Source of the DNA: Nonomuraea solani
GTDB lineage: Bacteria > Actinomycetota > Actinomycetes > Streptosporangiales > Streptosporangiaceae
Assembly (NCBI RefSeq): GCF_900108335.1
Contig: NZ_FNVT01000021.1
Span: 62,001-126,000 of the forward strand
Reading direction: 5' to 3'
Length of the DNA stretch: 64,000 nt
Every line of letters starts with the position of its first letter. Position 1 is the first letter of the stretch. Positions 1 to 8,055 of the stretch are shown piece after piece. The notes beneath the pieces were generated by a model that was not told the DNA's origin, did not search any database, and worked only from the letters and a program-made list of their open reading frames with translations. The position numbers were made by a program, and so were the translations under genes.

Positions 1-1
1 C

Positions 2-913
2 CTGGTGTGCGAGCGGCTGGCGCTGCCGGTGGTGCCGTACCTGATCGCCGAGGCCATGGCCTCCAACGTCGGCGGCACCGCCACCCTGATCGGCGACCCG
101 CCGAACATCATCATCGCCGGCCGGGGCGGGCTGACCTTCAACGACTTCCTCGTTCATCTGGCGCCGCTGATCGTCGTGCTGGTGGCGGTGTTCGTGGCGC
201 TGTGCCGGTGGTTGTTCAGGAAATCGTTCACCTACGACCCTGAGCGGGCGGCCGAGATCATGGCGCTGAACGAGCGGGAGGCCCTCGCCGACCTGCGTCT
301 CCTGTGGCAGTCGCTGGCCGTGCTGGCGCTGGTCCTGGTGGCGTTCGTGCTGCATCCCGTGCTGGGCTACGCGCCGTCGGTGGTCGCGCTGCTGGGCGCC
401 GGGGTGCTGGTCGCGGCCACCAAGGTGACGACCGAGGACGCGATCGGCGAGGTCGAGTGGCCCACGCTGGTGTTCTTCGCCGGGCTGTTCGTCATGGTCG
501 GGGCGCTGGTGGAGACCGGCGTCATCGGGCAGGTCTCCCGGGCCGTGGCCGACGCCACGGAGGGGCGGCTCGGGCTGACCACGATGGTGCTGCTGTGGGG
601 CTCGACCGGACTGTCCGCCGTGATCGACAACATCCCGTACGTCGCCACCATGAGCCCCATCGTCGCCGACCTCGTCCAGGCCCACGGCGGCGGCGAGTCC
701 GCGCGAGTGCTCTGGTGGGCCCTGGCGATCGGGGCCGACCTGGGCGGGAACGCCACGGCGGTGGGGGCGGCGGCCAACGTCGTGGTCATCGGCATCGCCG
801 CCCGCCACGGCACCCCGATCAGCTTCTGGCAGTTCACCCGGTACGGGTTCGTCGTCACGTTCGTGACCGTGGCGCTGGCGACGCCGTACCTGTGGCTGCG
901 CTATCTCACCTGA
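2..913 (+). CDS. SLC13/ArsB-NhaD-type ion permease, C-terminal part
   Basis: The reading frame is open from the first bases, so the true start lies upstream of the window. About 303 residues remain, made of many hydrophobic helices separated by short polar loops. The segment GTATLIGDPPNIIIAG near the N-terminal end and the second copy-like segment GGNATAVGAAANVVVIG near residue 250 are the two inverted-repeat loops typical of the ArsB/NhaD/SLC13 (IT) superfamily. They form the substrate and ion site in the membrane. Whether it moves arsenite, Na+/H+ or a dicarboxylate cannot be told from this part. The last 8 bp overlap the convergent DUF1348 gene. Confidence 0.85.
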   Translation: MVCERLALPVVPYLIAEAMASNVGGTATLIGDPPNIIIAGRGGLTFNDFLVHLAPLIVVLVAVFVALCRWLFRKSFTYDPERAAEIMALNEREALADLRLLWQSLAVLALVLVAFVLHPVLGYAPSVVALLGAGVLVAATKVTTEDAIGEVEWPTLVFFAGLFVMVGALVETGVIGQVSRAVADATEGRLGLTTMVLLWGSTGLSAVIDNIPYVATMSPIVADLVQAHGGGESARVLWWALAIGADLGGNATAVGAAANVVVIGIAARHGTPISFWQFTRYGFVVTFVTVALATPYLWLRYLT

Positions 914-1220
914 GCGGCAGCACGTCCACGCCGCGCTCCTCCGCGCTCCTGGGGCCGAAGACGCGGCGCTCGGACTCCGTGATGGCCACGTCGTTGATGC
1001 TCGCCTCCCTGCGCCGCGTCAGGCCGGACGCGTCGAACTCCCACTGCTCGTCGCCGTAGCCACGCCACCACCGGCCGGTGGCGTCGTTGCGCCAGACCGA
1101 GTCCTCCGTGTACGCGAGCGCGACCCGGTCGGGGTCACACGTGTTCCAGGCGTCCTCGGCGGCCTGCACCTTGACGCGGGCGCTCTCCTCGGTGAACGGC
1201 GGAACGGGCGGGCGGGACAT
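906..1220 (-). CDS. DUF1348 (NTF2-like) family protein with internal deletion
   Basis: The 104-residue product opens with RPPVPPFTEESARVKVQAAE and AWNTCDPDRVALAYTEDS and closes with REASINDVAITESERR. These are the two ends of the DUF1348 / nuclear-transport-factor-2-like family. Family members are usually about 150 residues. Here VWRN is joined almost directly to ATGRWWRGYGDEQWEFD, so roughly 50 residues of the central helix-strand part of the cone-shaped fold are missing without a frame break. The gene is divergent from a TetR gene, with two operator palindromes in the 74-bp gap. It is probably co-regulated with, or repressed by, that TetR protein. Function is unknown, and the deletion may have left it inactive. 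Confidence 0.75.
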   Translation of the reverse strand: MSRPPVPPFTEESARVKVQAAEDAWNTCDPDRVALAYTEDSVWRNDATGRWWRGYGDEQWEFDASGLTRRREASINDVAITESERRVFGPRSAEERGVDVLPLR

Positions 1221-1233
1221 GGGGCCTCCTTCA

Positions 1234-1277
1234 GAGAACGGTCGTTCTCCGCGATAGCCTAGAGAACGATGGTTCTC
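1234..1277. promoter_or_regulatory. Twin TetR-type operators between divergent genes
   Basis: Two 16-bp palindromes lie at 1234-1249 (GAGAACGGTCGTTCTC) and 1262-1277 (GAGAACGATGGTTCTC). They share GAGAAC/GTTCTC arms and start 28 bp apart, in the gap between the DUF1348 gene and the TetR gene. They are the obvious binding sites for the adjacent regulator and would control both directions. A candidate -10 (GATAGCCT) lies between them. Confidence 0.75.
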
Positions 1278-1294
1278 CCGACAAGCGAGGCAGC

Positions 1295-1837
1295 ATGGAA
1301 CACGCCGAACTCCTGGACACGGCCGGGCGGCTCTTCTACCGGCGCGGCGTGCGGGCGGTGGGCATGGACGACGTCAGGGCCGCGTCCGGCGTGTCGCTCA
1401 AGCGGCTCTACCAGTGCTTCCCGTCGAAGGAGGCCCTCGTCGTCGCCTACCTGGAGCGGCGCGACGAGCGCTGGATGTCCTCGCTGACCGGCCACGTCAC
1501 GACCGCCGGAGGCGACCCCGTCGAGGCCGTGTTCGCCTGGCTGGAGCGGTGGTTCGGCGAGGACGACTTCCGTGGCTGCGGGTTCCTCAACGCCTACGGC
1601 GAGCTCGGCGCGAGCTCGGAGGCCGTGAGCGAGGTGGTCCGGCGGCACAAGGACCGGCTGCGCGCCTTCCTGCGCGGGCTCACCGCCGGCGCGCGGGACC
1701 CCGATCTGCTGGCCGAGCAGTTGCTCGTGCTGATCGACGGCGCCACGGTCACCGCGATGCTCAACCCGCCGGGCACCGAGGCGGCGCGGGCGGCCAGGGA
1801 GACCGCCCGCGTGCTCACAGCAGCTTGTCGAGCGTGA
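1295..1837 (+). CDS. TetR/AcrR family transcriptional regulator
   Basis: This is a 180-residue DNA-binding repressor. The N-terminal helix-turn-helix is clear at about residues 5-50 (LLDTAGRLFYRRGVRAVGMDDV, then the recognition helix SLKRLYQCFPSKEALV). The remainder is an all-helical ligand and dimer domain resembling the TetR C-terminal subclass with a conserved GCGFLNAYGEL segment. It is divergent from the DUF1348 gene across two palindromic operators, so it probably represses both genes. The ligand is unknown. The final 23 bp overlap the convergent molybdenum-subunit gene. Confidence 0.9.
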   Translation: MEHAELLDTAGRLFYRRGVRAVGMDDVRAASGVSLKRLYQCFPSKEALVVAYLERRDERWMSSLTGHVTTAGGDPVEAVFAWLERWFGEDDFRGCGFLNAYGELGASSEAVSEVVRRHKDRLRAFLRGLTAGARDPDLLAEQLLVLIDGATVTAMLNPPGTEAARAARETARVLTAACRA

Positions 1838-4085
1838 TCGGCAGATCGACGACGCGCTTGCCGGTGGCGTGCCGCACGGCGTTGGCCACGGCGGCGGCGA
1901 CCCCGGTGATCCCGACCTCGCCCACCCCGAGCAGGCCCAGCGGCATGGTCGGGTCGGGGTCGTCCAGGTAGCGCACGTCGATGCGCGGGATGTCGGCGTG
2001 CACGGGCACGTGATACTCGGCCAGGCTCGGGTTCATGATCCGGCCGGTCCGGGGGTCGACCAGCGTCTCCTCCTGCAGCGCCATGCCGATGCCCATGACG
2101 ATGCCGCCACGGAGCTGGCTGTTCGCCGTCTTCTGGTTGATCACGGTGCCGACGTCGAAGACGCCGACCCAGCGTGAGACGCGTACCTCGCCGGTCTCGG
2201 GATCCACCCGCACCTCGCAGAACTGCGCCCCGGACGCCGCCTTCACGAACCGCCTGTTGTCGCGCAGCGTCCTGGCCACGAAGCCCAGCGCGCCGGACTT
2301 GTGCGACGCCTCCAGGTGGTCACGCCCGGCCCCGGCCAGGATCTCCGCGTACGTCTGCCCGGCCGCGCCGTGGAACAGCCCGCCATCACGGGCCTCCAGC
2401 TCCTCCAGCCGGCGGCCGCGCAGCGGCGAGGAGGGTGCGCGCCGCGCCAGGGCGAGCAGGGCCTTCTTCAGCTTCTCCGAGGCGGCCAGCACCCCCGCCG
2501 CCGCGCTCGCGGTCTGCGCCGAGCCGCCCGCGCCGGGCCCCGGCGGCAGCTCGGAGTCGCCGTACTCGACGCGCACGGCCTCCATCGGCACGCCCATCGC
2601 GTCGGCGGTGATCTGGGCCTGCGCGGTGGCCGTGCCCATGCCCATCTCGTGCATGCCGGAGCGCACCACGACCGTGCCGTCCGCGTTCAGCCGCAGGGTG
2701 ACGCTGGCGGGCATCCGCCAGGCCGGATGGTAGGCCGTGGCCACGCCCATGCCGACCAGCCACCGCCCGTCCCGCATCGCCCCGGCCCTGGGGTCGCGCT
2801 CGCGCCAGCCGAAGTGCTGGGCCCCCAGCTCGTACGCCTCCCGCAACATCCGGTGCGTGAACCGCCTGCCGTGCAGCGGGTCGCGCTCGGGCTCGTTGCG
2901 CATGCGCAGCTCGATCGGGTCCATGCCGAGCGTCCAGGCCAGCTCGTCCACGGCCGACTCCAGGGCGAAGGTGCCGATGGACTCGCCGGGGGCCCGCATC
3001 GCGGTGTTGGCCAGCAGGTCGAGCTGGACCAGGTTCTGGCTCAGGTGCACGTTCTGGGCCGCGTACAGATGGCGGGAGCCCGAGGTGATCTGCTCGGGCA
3101 TGCCGCCCACCCGCGACGTCCTGGACACGCTCGTGTGGATGAGCGCGGTCAGGTCGCCCTCGGCGGTCGCGCCCAGCGCGACCCGCTGCGTGCTCGGAGT
3201 GCGCCCGCCGACCGTGTGGTAGACGCCCTCACGGGTGAGCGCCAGCTTCACGGCCCGGCCGGTGGCCCGCGCGGCCAGCACGGCGAGCAGGGTGCCCGCC
3301 CAGACCGAGCCCTTGCCGCCGAACCCGCCGCCGACGAACGGCGACAGCACCCGGATGTTGCGCTCGGGCACCCCGAACCGCAGCGCGAGGTGTTTGCGCA
3401 TCCACGGGATGTTCTGCGCGCCCTCGTGCAGGGTCAGGTTGTCGCCGTCCCAGACGGCGGTCGTCGCGTGCGGCTCCAGGGCGTTGTGGTGGTAGGGAGG
3501 CGTGCTGAACCGCAGGTCGACCGAGACCGGCGCGGCGGCCAGCGCGGCCTTCGCGTCGCCCTTGTCGGCCGAGGTCGGCAGGACCGGGTTGTTCCGCTGC
3601 CGGACCGCGTTCGGCTCCTCGGCCGCGAAGTCCGTCACGGCGGGCAGCTCCTCGTACGTGAGCCGCACCAGCGACGCCGCGTATCGTGCGGCCTCCGGCG
3701 TCTCGGCGACCACCACCGCCATCGGCTGGCCGCTCCAGTGCACCTCGTCGGTGGCCAGGTAGTTGACCGACGTCCCCGAGGCCATGGTGCTGAGGTCGAG
3801 CATGCTGAACTTGGGCGCCGGCTTCATGGGCGGGGTGTTCTCGTGGGTGAGCACCTCGATCACGCCCCGCACCGCGCGCGCCTCGACCGCGTCGATGGCC
3901 GTGACCCGCCCTCGGGCGATCGTGGCGTGCACGAGCGCGGCGTAGGCCAGGCCCGGGTAGCGGTGCTCGGCCGCGAAACGGGCCTCGCCGGTGGTCTTGG
4001 CCAGGCCGTCGAGCCGGTCTACGGGGCGGCCGACGTATTTGCCGCCGGTCGTGGTCTCGGTCGTCTCGGCGTATTTGGTGGTCAT
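1815..4085 (-). CDS. Xanthine dehydrogenase-family molybdopterin-binding subunit
   Basis: The 756-residue product is the large catalytic subunit of a molybdenum hydroxylase, the aldehyde/xanthine oxidoreductase family related to CoxL/YagR. It shows the family start YVGRPVDRLDGLAKTTGEARFAAE, the glycine-rich FVGGGFGGKG cofactor loop, and the C-terminal LLGVGEVGITGVAAAVANAV, whose Glu matches the catalytic base position. The start is the ATG that overlaps the stop of the FAD subunit (ATGA). A longer open frame upstream is only the shadow of that gene. It acts in the cytoplasm with the next two proteins as an LMS trimer. The substrate is probably an aldehyde or N-heterocycle, but it is not identifiable. 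No XdhC/MobA-type maturation gene is nearby. Confidence 0.93.
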   Translation of the reverse strand: MTTKYAETTETTTGGKYVGRPVDRLDGLAKTTGEARFAAEHRYPGLAYAALVHATIARGRVTAIDAVEARAVRGVIEVLTHENTPPMKPAPKFSMLDLSTMASGTSVNYLATDEVHWSGQPMAVVVAETPEAARYAASLVRLTYEELPAVTDFAAEEPNAVRQRNNPVLPTSADKGDAKAALAAAPVSVDLRFSTPPYHHNALEPHATTAVWDGDNLTLHEGAQNIPWMRKHLALRFGVPERNIRVLSPFVGGGFGGKGSVWAGTLLAVLAARATGRAVKLALTREGVYHTVGGRTPSTQRVALGATAEGDLTALIHTSVSRTSRVGGMPEQITSGSRHLYAAQNVHLSQNLVQLDLLANTAMRAPGESIGTFALESAVDELAWTLGMDPIELRMRNEPERDPLHGRRFTHRMLREAYELGAQHFGWRERDPRAGAMRDGRWLVGMGVATAYHPAWRMPASVTLRLNADGTVVVRSGMHEMGMGTATAQAQITADAMGVPMEAVRVEYGDSELPPGPGAGGSAQTASAAAGVLAASEKLKKALLALARRAPSSPLRGRRLEELEARDGGLFHGAAGQTYAEILAGAGRDHLEASHKSGALGFVARTLRDNRRFVKAASGAQFCEVRVDPETGEVRVSRWVGVFDVGTVINQKTANSQLRGGIVMGIGMALQEETLVDPRTGRIMNPSLAEYHVPVHADIPRIDVRYLDDPDPTMPLGLLGVGEVGITGVAAAVANAVRHATGKRVVDLPITLDKLL

Positions 4086-5065
4086 GCCGCCTCCAGCTCC
4101 CGCAGTACGGCCACGATGGTCGCGCGCGCCAGGTTGGCCTTGAACGCGTTGGCCGGGCGTACGGTGGCGGGGGCCAGCTCGGCCTCGGCCGCGCGGCGGA
4201 ACTCGGCCTCGGTCGCGGGGGCGCCGAGCAGGGCGCGCTCCGCCTCCCAGGCCCGCCAGGGCTTCGAGGCCACGCCGCCGAGCGCCAGGCGCACCTCCGT
4301 CACGGTGCCGTCCCGCACCTCCAGCGCCGCCGCGACGGAGACCAGGGCGAACGCGTACGACGCCCGGTCGCGCACCTTGCGGTAGCGGGAGCGGGCCGCG
4401 ACCGGAAGGGCCGGCAGCTCGACCGCCGTGATCAGCTCGTCGGGGGTGAGCGCGGTCTCGACCTCCGGGGTGTCGCCGGGCAGCAGGTGGAAGTCCGCCA
4501 GCGGGATCCGCCGGGTGCCGCGCACGCTCCTGGCCTCGACGACGGCGTCCAGGGCGGCCAGCGCCACGCACATGTCGGAAGGGTGGGTGGCGATGCAGCT
4601 CTCGCTCACGCCCAGGATCGCCGAGCCCCGGTTGAACCCGCCGAGCGCGTCGCAGCCGGCGCCGGGCTCGCGCTTGTTGCAGGCCGCCGCCGCGTCGTAG
4701 AAGTAGGGGCAGCGCGTACGCTGCAGCAGGTTGCCGCCCACCGTGGCCATGTTGCGTAGCTGGGCCGACGCGCCGGCGAGCAGCGCCTGCGACAGCAGCG
4801 GATAGCGGGCCAGCACGCGCCGGTCGGCGGCCAGCGCGCTGTTGCGCACGAGCGCGCCGATCCGCAGCCCGCCGTCGGGCAGCTCGTCCACCGTGTCGAG
4901 CGGCAGCGAGCTGACGTCCACGACGGTGTCGGGGCGCTCGATGCCCTCGCGCATCAGGTCGACGAGGTTGGTGCCGCCGCCGAGGAACTTGGCGCCCGGC
5001 TCGGTGGCGACCGCCTGAACGGCGGCGGCCACGTCGGCGGGCTTCACGTACGCGAACGGTCTCAT
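4082..5065 (-). CDS. Molybdenum hydroxylase FAD-binding subunit
   Basis: The 327-residue medium subunit carries electrons from the molybdenum/iron-sulfur units to FAD. The N-terminal FAD-binding segment GAKFLGGGTNLVDLMREG (about residues 28-45) and the second motif ATVGGNLLQRTRCPYF (about 110-125) are typical of the FAD_binding_5/CO dehydrogenase flavoprotein family. An extra Cys-rich stretch follows (CPYFYDAAAACNKREPGAGC), as in YagS-type subunits that carry an additional [4Fe-4S] cluster. I chose the ATG inside the ATGA overlap with the 2Fe-2S subunit. Its own stop overlaps the next start in the same way, so the three genes are translationally coupled. Confidence 0.92.
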   Translation of the reverse strand: MRPFAYVKPADVAAAVQAVATEPGAKFLGGGTNLVDLMREGIERPDTVVDVSSLPLDTVDELPDGGLRIGALVRNSALAADRRVLARYPLLSQALLAGASAQLRNMATVGGNLLQRTRCPYFYDAAAACNKREPGAGCDALGGFNRGSAILGVSESCIATHPSDMCVALAALDAVVEARSVRGTRRIPLADFHLLPGDTPEVETALTPDELITAVELPALPVAARSRYRKVRDRASYAFALVSVAAALEVRDGTVTEVRLALGGVASKPWRAWEAERALLGAPATEAEFRRAAEAELAPATVRPANAFKANLARATIVAVLRELEAA

Positions 5066-5553
5066 CCGGATTCCTTCCCGGCGACGTCCATGATGGCGTC
5101 GACGATCCCGTTGTAGGCGCCGCAGCGGCACAGGTTGCCGCTCATGCGCTCCCTGACCTCGGCCTCGCTCAGCTCACCCGCGCCAGGCTCCGTGACGGCG
5201 CTCGGCATGCCGGCGGTGTGCTCGGCCAGCATCCCGATCGCCGAGCAGATCTGGCCCGAGGTGCAGTAGCCGCACTGGAAGCCGTCGTGGCGGACGAACG
5301 CCTCCTGCAGGGGATGGGCCACCCCCTCGATCGTGGTGATCTCCCTGCCGTCGTACTGGACGGCCAGTGCCAGGCAGGCGTTGATCCGCACGCCGTCGGC
5401 GAGGACCGTGCACGCGCCACAGGCGCCCTGGTCACAGCCCTTCTTGGGGCCGGTCAGCCCGAGTCGCTCGCGCAGCGCGTCGAGCAGGCTGACCCACGGC
5501 TCGACGTCGAGGGACTCGACGGCGCCGTTCACTTTCATCCGTATCTCGGTCAC
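5062..5553 (-). CDS. Molybdenum hydroxylase [2Fe-2S] subunit
   Basis: The 163-residue small subunit opens the operon. The plant-type ferredoxin cluster is GCDQGACGACTV plus a downstream Cys in NACLAL. The second, family-specific cluster is QCGYCTSGQ and NLCRCGAY. Both are intact. The protein passes electrons between the molybdenum centre and the flavin. A 106-bp gap with an inverted repeat separates it from a divergent TetR gene, which is the likely regulator of the whole three-gene operon. Confidence 0.94.
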   Translation of the reverse strand: MTEIRMKVNGAVESLDVEPWVSLLDALRERLGLTGPKKGCDQGACGACTVLADGVRINACLALAVQYDGREITTIEGVAHPLQEAFVRHDGFQCGYCTSGQICSAIGMLAEHTAGMPSAVTEPGAGELSEAEVRERMSGNLCRCGAYNGIVDAIMDVAGKESG

Positions 5554-5595
5554 TCGATTCCTCCCGAAGGAACCCGGTTAGTCCGGACGCTAACA

Positions 5596-5628
5596 GAACA
5601 CCGTTCACCTAACAAGTGAACGTTGTTC
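5596..5628. promoter_or_regulatory. Inverted-repeat operator between Mo-hydroxylase operon and TetR gene
   Basis: Arms GAACACCGTTCAC (5596-5608) and GTGAACGTTGTTC (5616-5628) pair at 12 of 13 positions around a 7-bp spacer. The right arm covers a possible -35 (TTGTTC, 5623-5628) with -10 TATGCT at 5645-5650, which puts the TetR transcript start only 2-3 nt ahead of its ATG. Binding here could repress both divergent units. Confidence 0.7.
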
Positions 5629-5659
5629 TTTTAAATCGCGCCAGTATGCTGGCATCGAC

Positions 5660-6322
5660 ATGACGCGGTCGGCATTCCTCCGGGCCAGGCGCCCTGAGCA
5701 CAAGCAACAACGGCGCGAGGCGATCCTCGCCGCGGCGCGGGAACTCGCAGGTGCCTCCGGCGTGCGCAACGTCAGCCTGGGGGCGGTCGCTGAGGCCGTC
5801 GGCCTGGCGAAGTCCAACATCGTCCGCTACTTCGGCACCCGCGAGGAGATCTACCTCGACCTGGCCGCCGAGGAGTGGCGGCAGTGGGGCGAGGAGTGCG
5901 CCGGGCGGCTGCGCGCCGCCACGGGCCGCGACGACGCGGTCATGGCGCTGGCCGAGACGCTCGGCGCCCGGCGGCTCTTCCTCGACCTGCTCGGCCACAC
6001 CGCCACGAGCCTGGAGCACAACGTGTCGGTCCCGGCGGCGCGGACGTTCAAGCGCGCCATTCACGCCGTGATCGACGACCTGGGCCCGCTGGTGGCCCGT
6101 CCCACCGGCCTGACGGACCTGGAGGGCAAAGAACTCGTCACCGCCGCCGCCGGCCTGGCGGGCATGCTCTACCCGGCCGCCAACCCGCCCCCGACCATCG
6201 TCGAGCTGTACGCCCAGGACCCCGATCTGGCCGCCGCCTGCCCGCAGCTCGTGCCCACGCTCACCCGCGCGCTGAAGGCGTTCGCCGCCGGCCTCCCCAC
6301 GCTCAGAGAGCCGGCCGAGTGA
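5660..6322 (+). CDS. TetR family regulator of the molybdenum hydroxylase operon
   Basis: The 220-residue product has a classic TetR N-terminus after a short basic arm (RRPEHKQQRREAILAAARELA, HTH recognition part AKSNIVRYFGTREEIY at about residues 52-67). The C-terminal half matches the layout of YcfQ/TetR_C subclasses with a conserved Pro-rich YPAANPPPT near residue 178. It is divergent from the Mo-hydroxylase genes over an inverted repeat, so it is the probable local repressor. The inducer, perhaps the oxidised substrate, is unknown. Its TGA lies inside a palindrome at 6319-6331. Confidence 0.9.
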   Translation: MTRSAFLRARRPEHKQQRREAILAAARELAGASGVRNVSLGAVAEAVGLAKSNIVRYFGTREEIYLDLAAEEWRQWGEECAGRLRAATGRDDAVMALAETLGARRLFLDLLGHTATSLEHNVSVPAARTFKRAIHAVIDDLGPLVARPTGLTDLEGKELVTAAAGLAGMLYPAANPPPTIVELYAQDPDLAAACPQLVPTLTRALKAFAAGLPTLREPAE

Positions 6323-6331
6323 AACTTTCAC
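6319..6331. promoter_or_regulatory. GTGAAACTTTCAC palindrome upstream of the mannanase gene
   Basis: This is a perfect 13-bp palindrome (GTGAAA-C-TTTCAC) ending the TetR gene and lying 113 bp before the GH5 start. GAAA-N-TTTC is the core of sites bound by LacI-type xylan/mannan repressors in streptomycetes, so an operator for the hydrolase gene is plausible. It could equally be a weak terminator. Confidence 0.4.
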
Positions 6332-6412
6332 CCCGGTCCTGGCGTTCCTGACCCCACCGGCTCCCCTTCCTGTACATCGGGGCGGTTTCCACCGAGCATG
6401 TGGCCGTGAACC

Positions 6413-6422
6413 TAACCGGTTA
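6413..6422. promoter_or_regulatory. TAACCGGTTA palindrome, candidate LacI operator
   Basis: This is a perfect 10-bp palindrome with a central CG, 22 bp before the GH5 start codon. Its position just upstream of the ribosome binding site (GAAGGG) fits a roadblock operator. The octamer AACCGGTT recurs inside the gene at 6754-6761. A related imperfect site, TTAAGCGGTTAA, lies at 26305-26316 ahead of a LacI gene. Confidence 0.5.
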
Positions 6423-6444
6423 ACAGCAGAGAAGGGCACCCCCC

Positions 6445-8055
6445 ATGACCAGACGACTCGGGCTCGCGGCGGCGGCGCTCCTGTCGCTCCTCGCCTCGAT
6501 GCTGATCGCCCCGGCTCCCGCGCACGCCGCGGTCGGGCTCCGGGTCAGCGGCACCAGGATCGTGGAGGCCAACGGGAACGCGTTCGTCATGCGCGGCGCC
6601 AGCCACGCGCACACCTGGTTCACCAGTCAGACGAGCTCCTTCGCCAACATCAAGGCGCTGCGCGCCAACACGGTCCGCGTGGTGCTGAGCGGCGGCCGGT
6701 GGACTCCCAACAGCGCGTCCGACGTGGCCAACGTCGTCTCGCTCTGTCGGCAGAACCGGTTAATATGCGTGCTCGAAAACCACGACACCACGGGTTACGG
6801 CGAGCAGAGCGGGGCGTACACGCTCGACCAGGCGGTCACCTACTGGAGCGGCGTCAGGAGCGCGCTCACCGGCACAGAAGACTTCATCGTCATCAACATC
6901 GGCAACGAGCCCTACGGCAACAACAACGTCTCGGCCTGGACCAGCGCGACCACGAGCGCGATCGGCCGGATGCGCGGCCTGGGCTTCCAGCATCTGCTGA
7001 TGGTGGACGCGCCCAACTGGGGCCAGGACTGGCAGTTCACCATGCGGGACAACGCGCAGGCGGTGTTCAACTCCGACGCGCAGCGCAACACGGTCTTCTC
7101 GGTCCACATGTACGGCGTCTTCGACACGGCCGCCGAGATCACCGCGTACCTGAACGCCTTCCAGACCGCCGGCCTGCCGCTGGTGATCGGCGAGTTCGGG
7201 CACAACCACTCCGACGGCAACCCCGACGAGGACACCATCATGGCCCAGGCCCAGCAGCGCGGCCTCGGCTACATCGGCTGGTCGTGGAGCGGCAACAGCG
7301 GCGGCGTCGAATACCTCGACATGGTCACCAACTTCAACCCGGCCGCCCTGACCTCGTGGGGCCAGCGGATCTTCAACGGCGCCAACGGCATCGGGCAGAC
7401 CTCGCGCGAGGCCACGTTCTTCGGCGGCGGCGGCACCGACACCACCGCGCCGACGACGCCCGGCACGCCGTCGTCGTCCGGCGTGACCTCTACGGGAGCC
7501 ACGCTGGCCTGGTCGGCCTCCACCGACGCGGGCGGCTCCGGGCTGGCGGGCTACAACGTCTATCGCGAGCAGGGCAGCACCGACCCGCTGCTCGGCCAGA
7601 GCGCGACCAACTCCATCACGCTGACCGGGCTGAGCCCCTCGACCCAATACCAGGTCTACGTGCGGGCCAGGGACGGCGCGAACAACCTGTCCGGCAACTC
7701 CGCCACCACGACGTTCACCACCACCTCGGGCGGCGGGACCGGCGGCGGCTGCACGGCCACCGGGACCGTGCAGGGCCAGTGGAGCGGCGGATACGTCGTG
7801 CAGCCGGTCACGGTCACCAACAGCGGTTCCGCCGCGATCACCGGCTGGACGGTCACGTTCACGCTGCCCGCGGGCCACAGCGTCACCGGCTCGTGGAACG
7901 CCGCGCTGACCACCAGCGGGCAGACCGTCACCGCCAGGAACGCCGGCCACAACGGCAACCTGGGCGCCGGCGGCTCGACCACCTTCGGCTTCCAGGTCGC
8001 CCGGCCCGGCGGCAACACGGCCACGGTGAGCTCCTACACCTGCGCGGCCTCCTGA
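6445..8055 (+). CDS. Secreted GH5 endo-beta-mannanase with FN3 and CBM2
   Basis: The 536-residue protein has a Sec signal peptide (MTRR, hydrophobic core, cleavage after AHA at about residue 28). The GH5 barrel spans about 30-330, and the phrases FVMRGASHAHTWF and VLENHDTTGYGEQSGAYTL match the GH5_8 mannanase branch. The acid/base is Glu155 (NIGNEPYG) and the nucleophile Glu250 (VIGEFGHNHSDG). A Thr/Pro linker leads to an FN3 domain (about 335-425), then a Gly linker and a CBM2 (about 435-536) with the terminal Cys pair and surface Trp residues for cellulose or mannan binding. It probably cuts mannan outside the cell. Codon L107 is a rare TTA lying inside an operator-like palindrome. The end overlaps the histidine kinase gene by 22 bp. 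Confidence 0.92.
   Translation: MTRRLGLAAAALLSLLASMLIAPAPAHAAVGLRVSGTRIVEANGNAFVMRGASHAHTWFTSQTSSFANIKALRANTVRVVLSGGRWTPNSASDVANVVSLCRQNRLICVLENHDTTGYGEQSGAYTLDQAVTYWSGVRSALTGTEDFIVINIGNEPYGNNNVSAWTSATTSAIGRMRGLGFQHLLMVDAPNWGQDWQFTMRDNAQAVFNSDAQRNTVFSVHMYGVFDTAAEITAYLNAFQTAGLPLVIGEFGHNHSDGNPDEDTIMAQAQQRGLGYIGWSWSGNSGGVEYLDMVTNFNPAALTSWGQRIFNGANGIGQTSREATFFGGGGTDTTAPTTPGTPSSSGVTSTGATLAWSASTDAGGSGLAGYNVYREQGSTDPLLGQSATNSITLTGLSPSTQYQVYVRARDGANNLSGNSATTTFTTTSGGGTGGGCTATGTVQGQWSGGYVVQPVTVTNSGSAAITGWTVTFTLPAGHSVTGSWNAALTTSGQTVTARNAGHNGNLGAGGSTTFGFQVARPGGNTATVSSYTCAAS

Noticed and set aside
5554..5659. Possible small RNA in the Mo-hydroxylase/TetR gap
   Set aside because: The inverted repeat is better explained as an operator; no separate promoter-terminator pair is visible.
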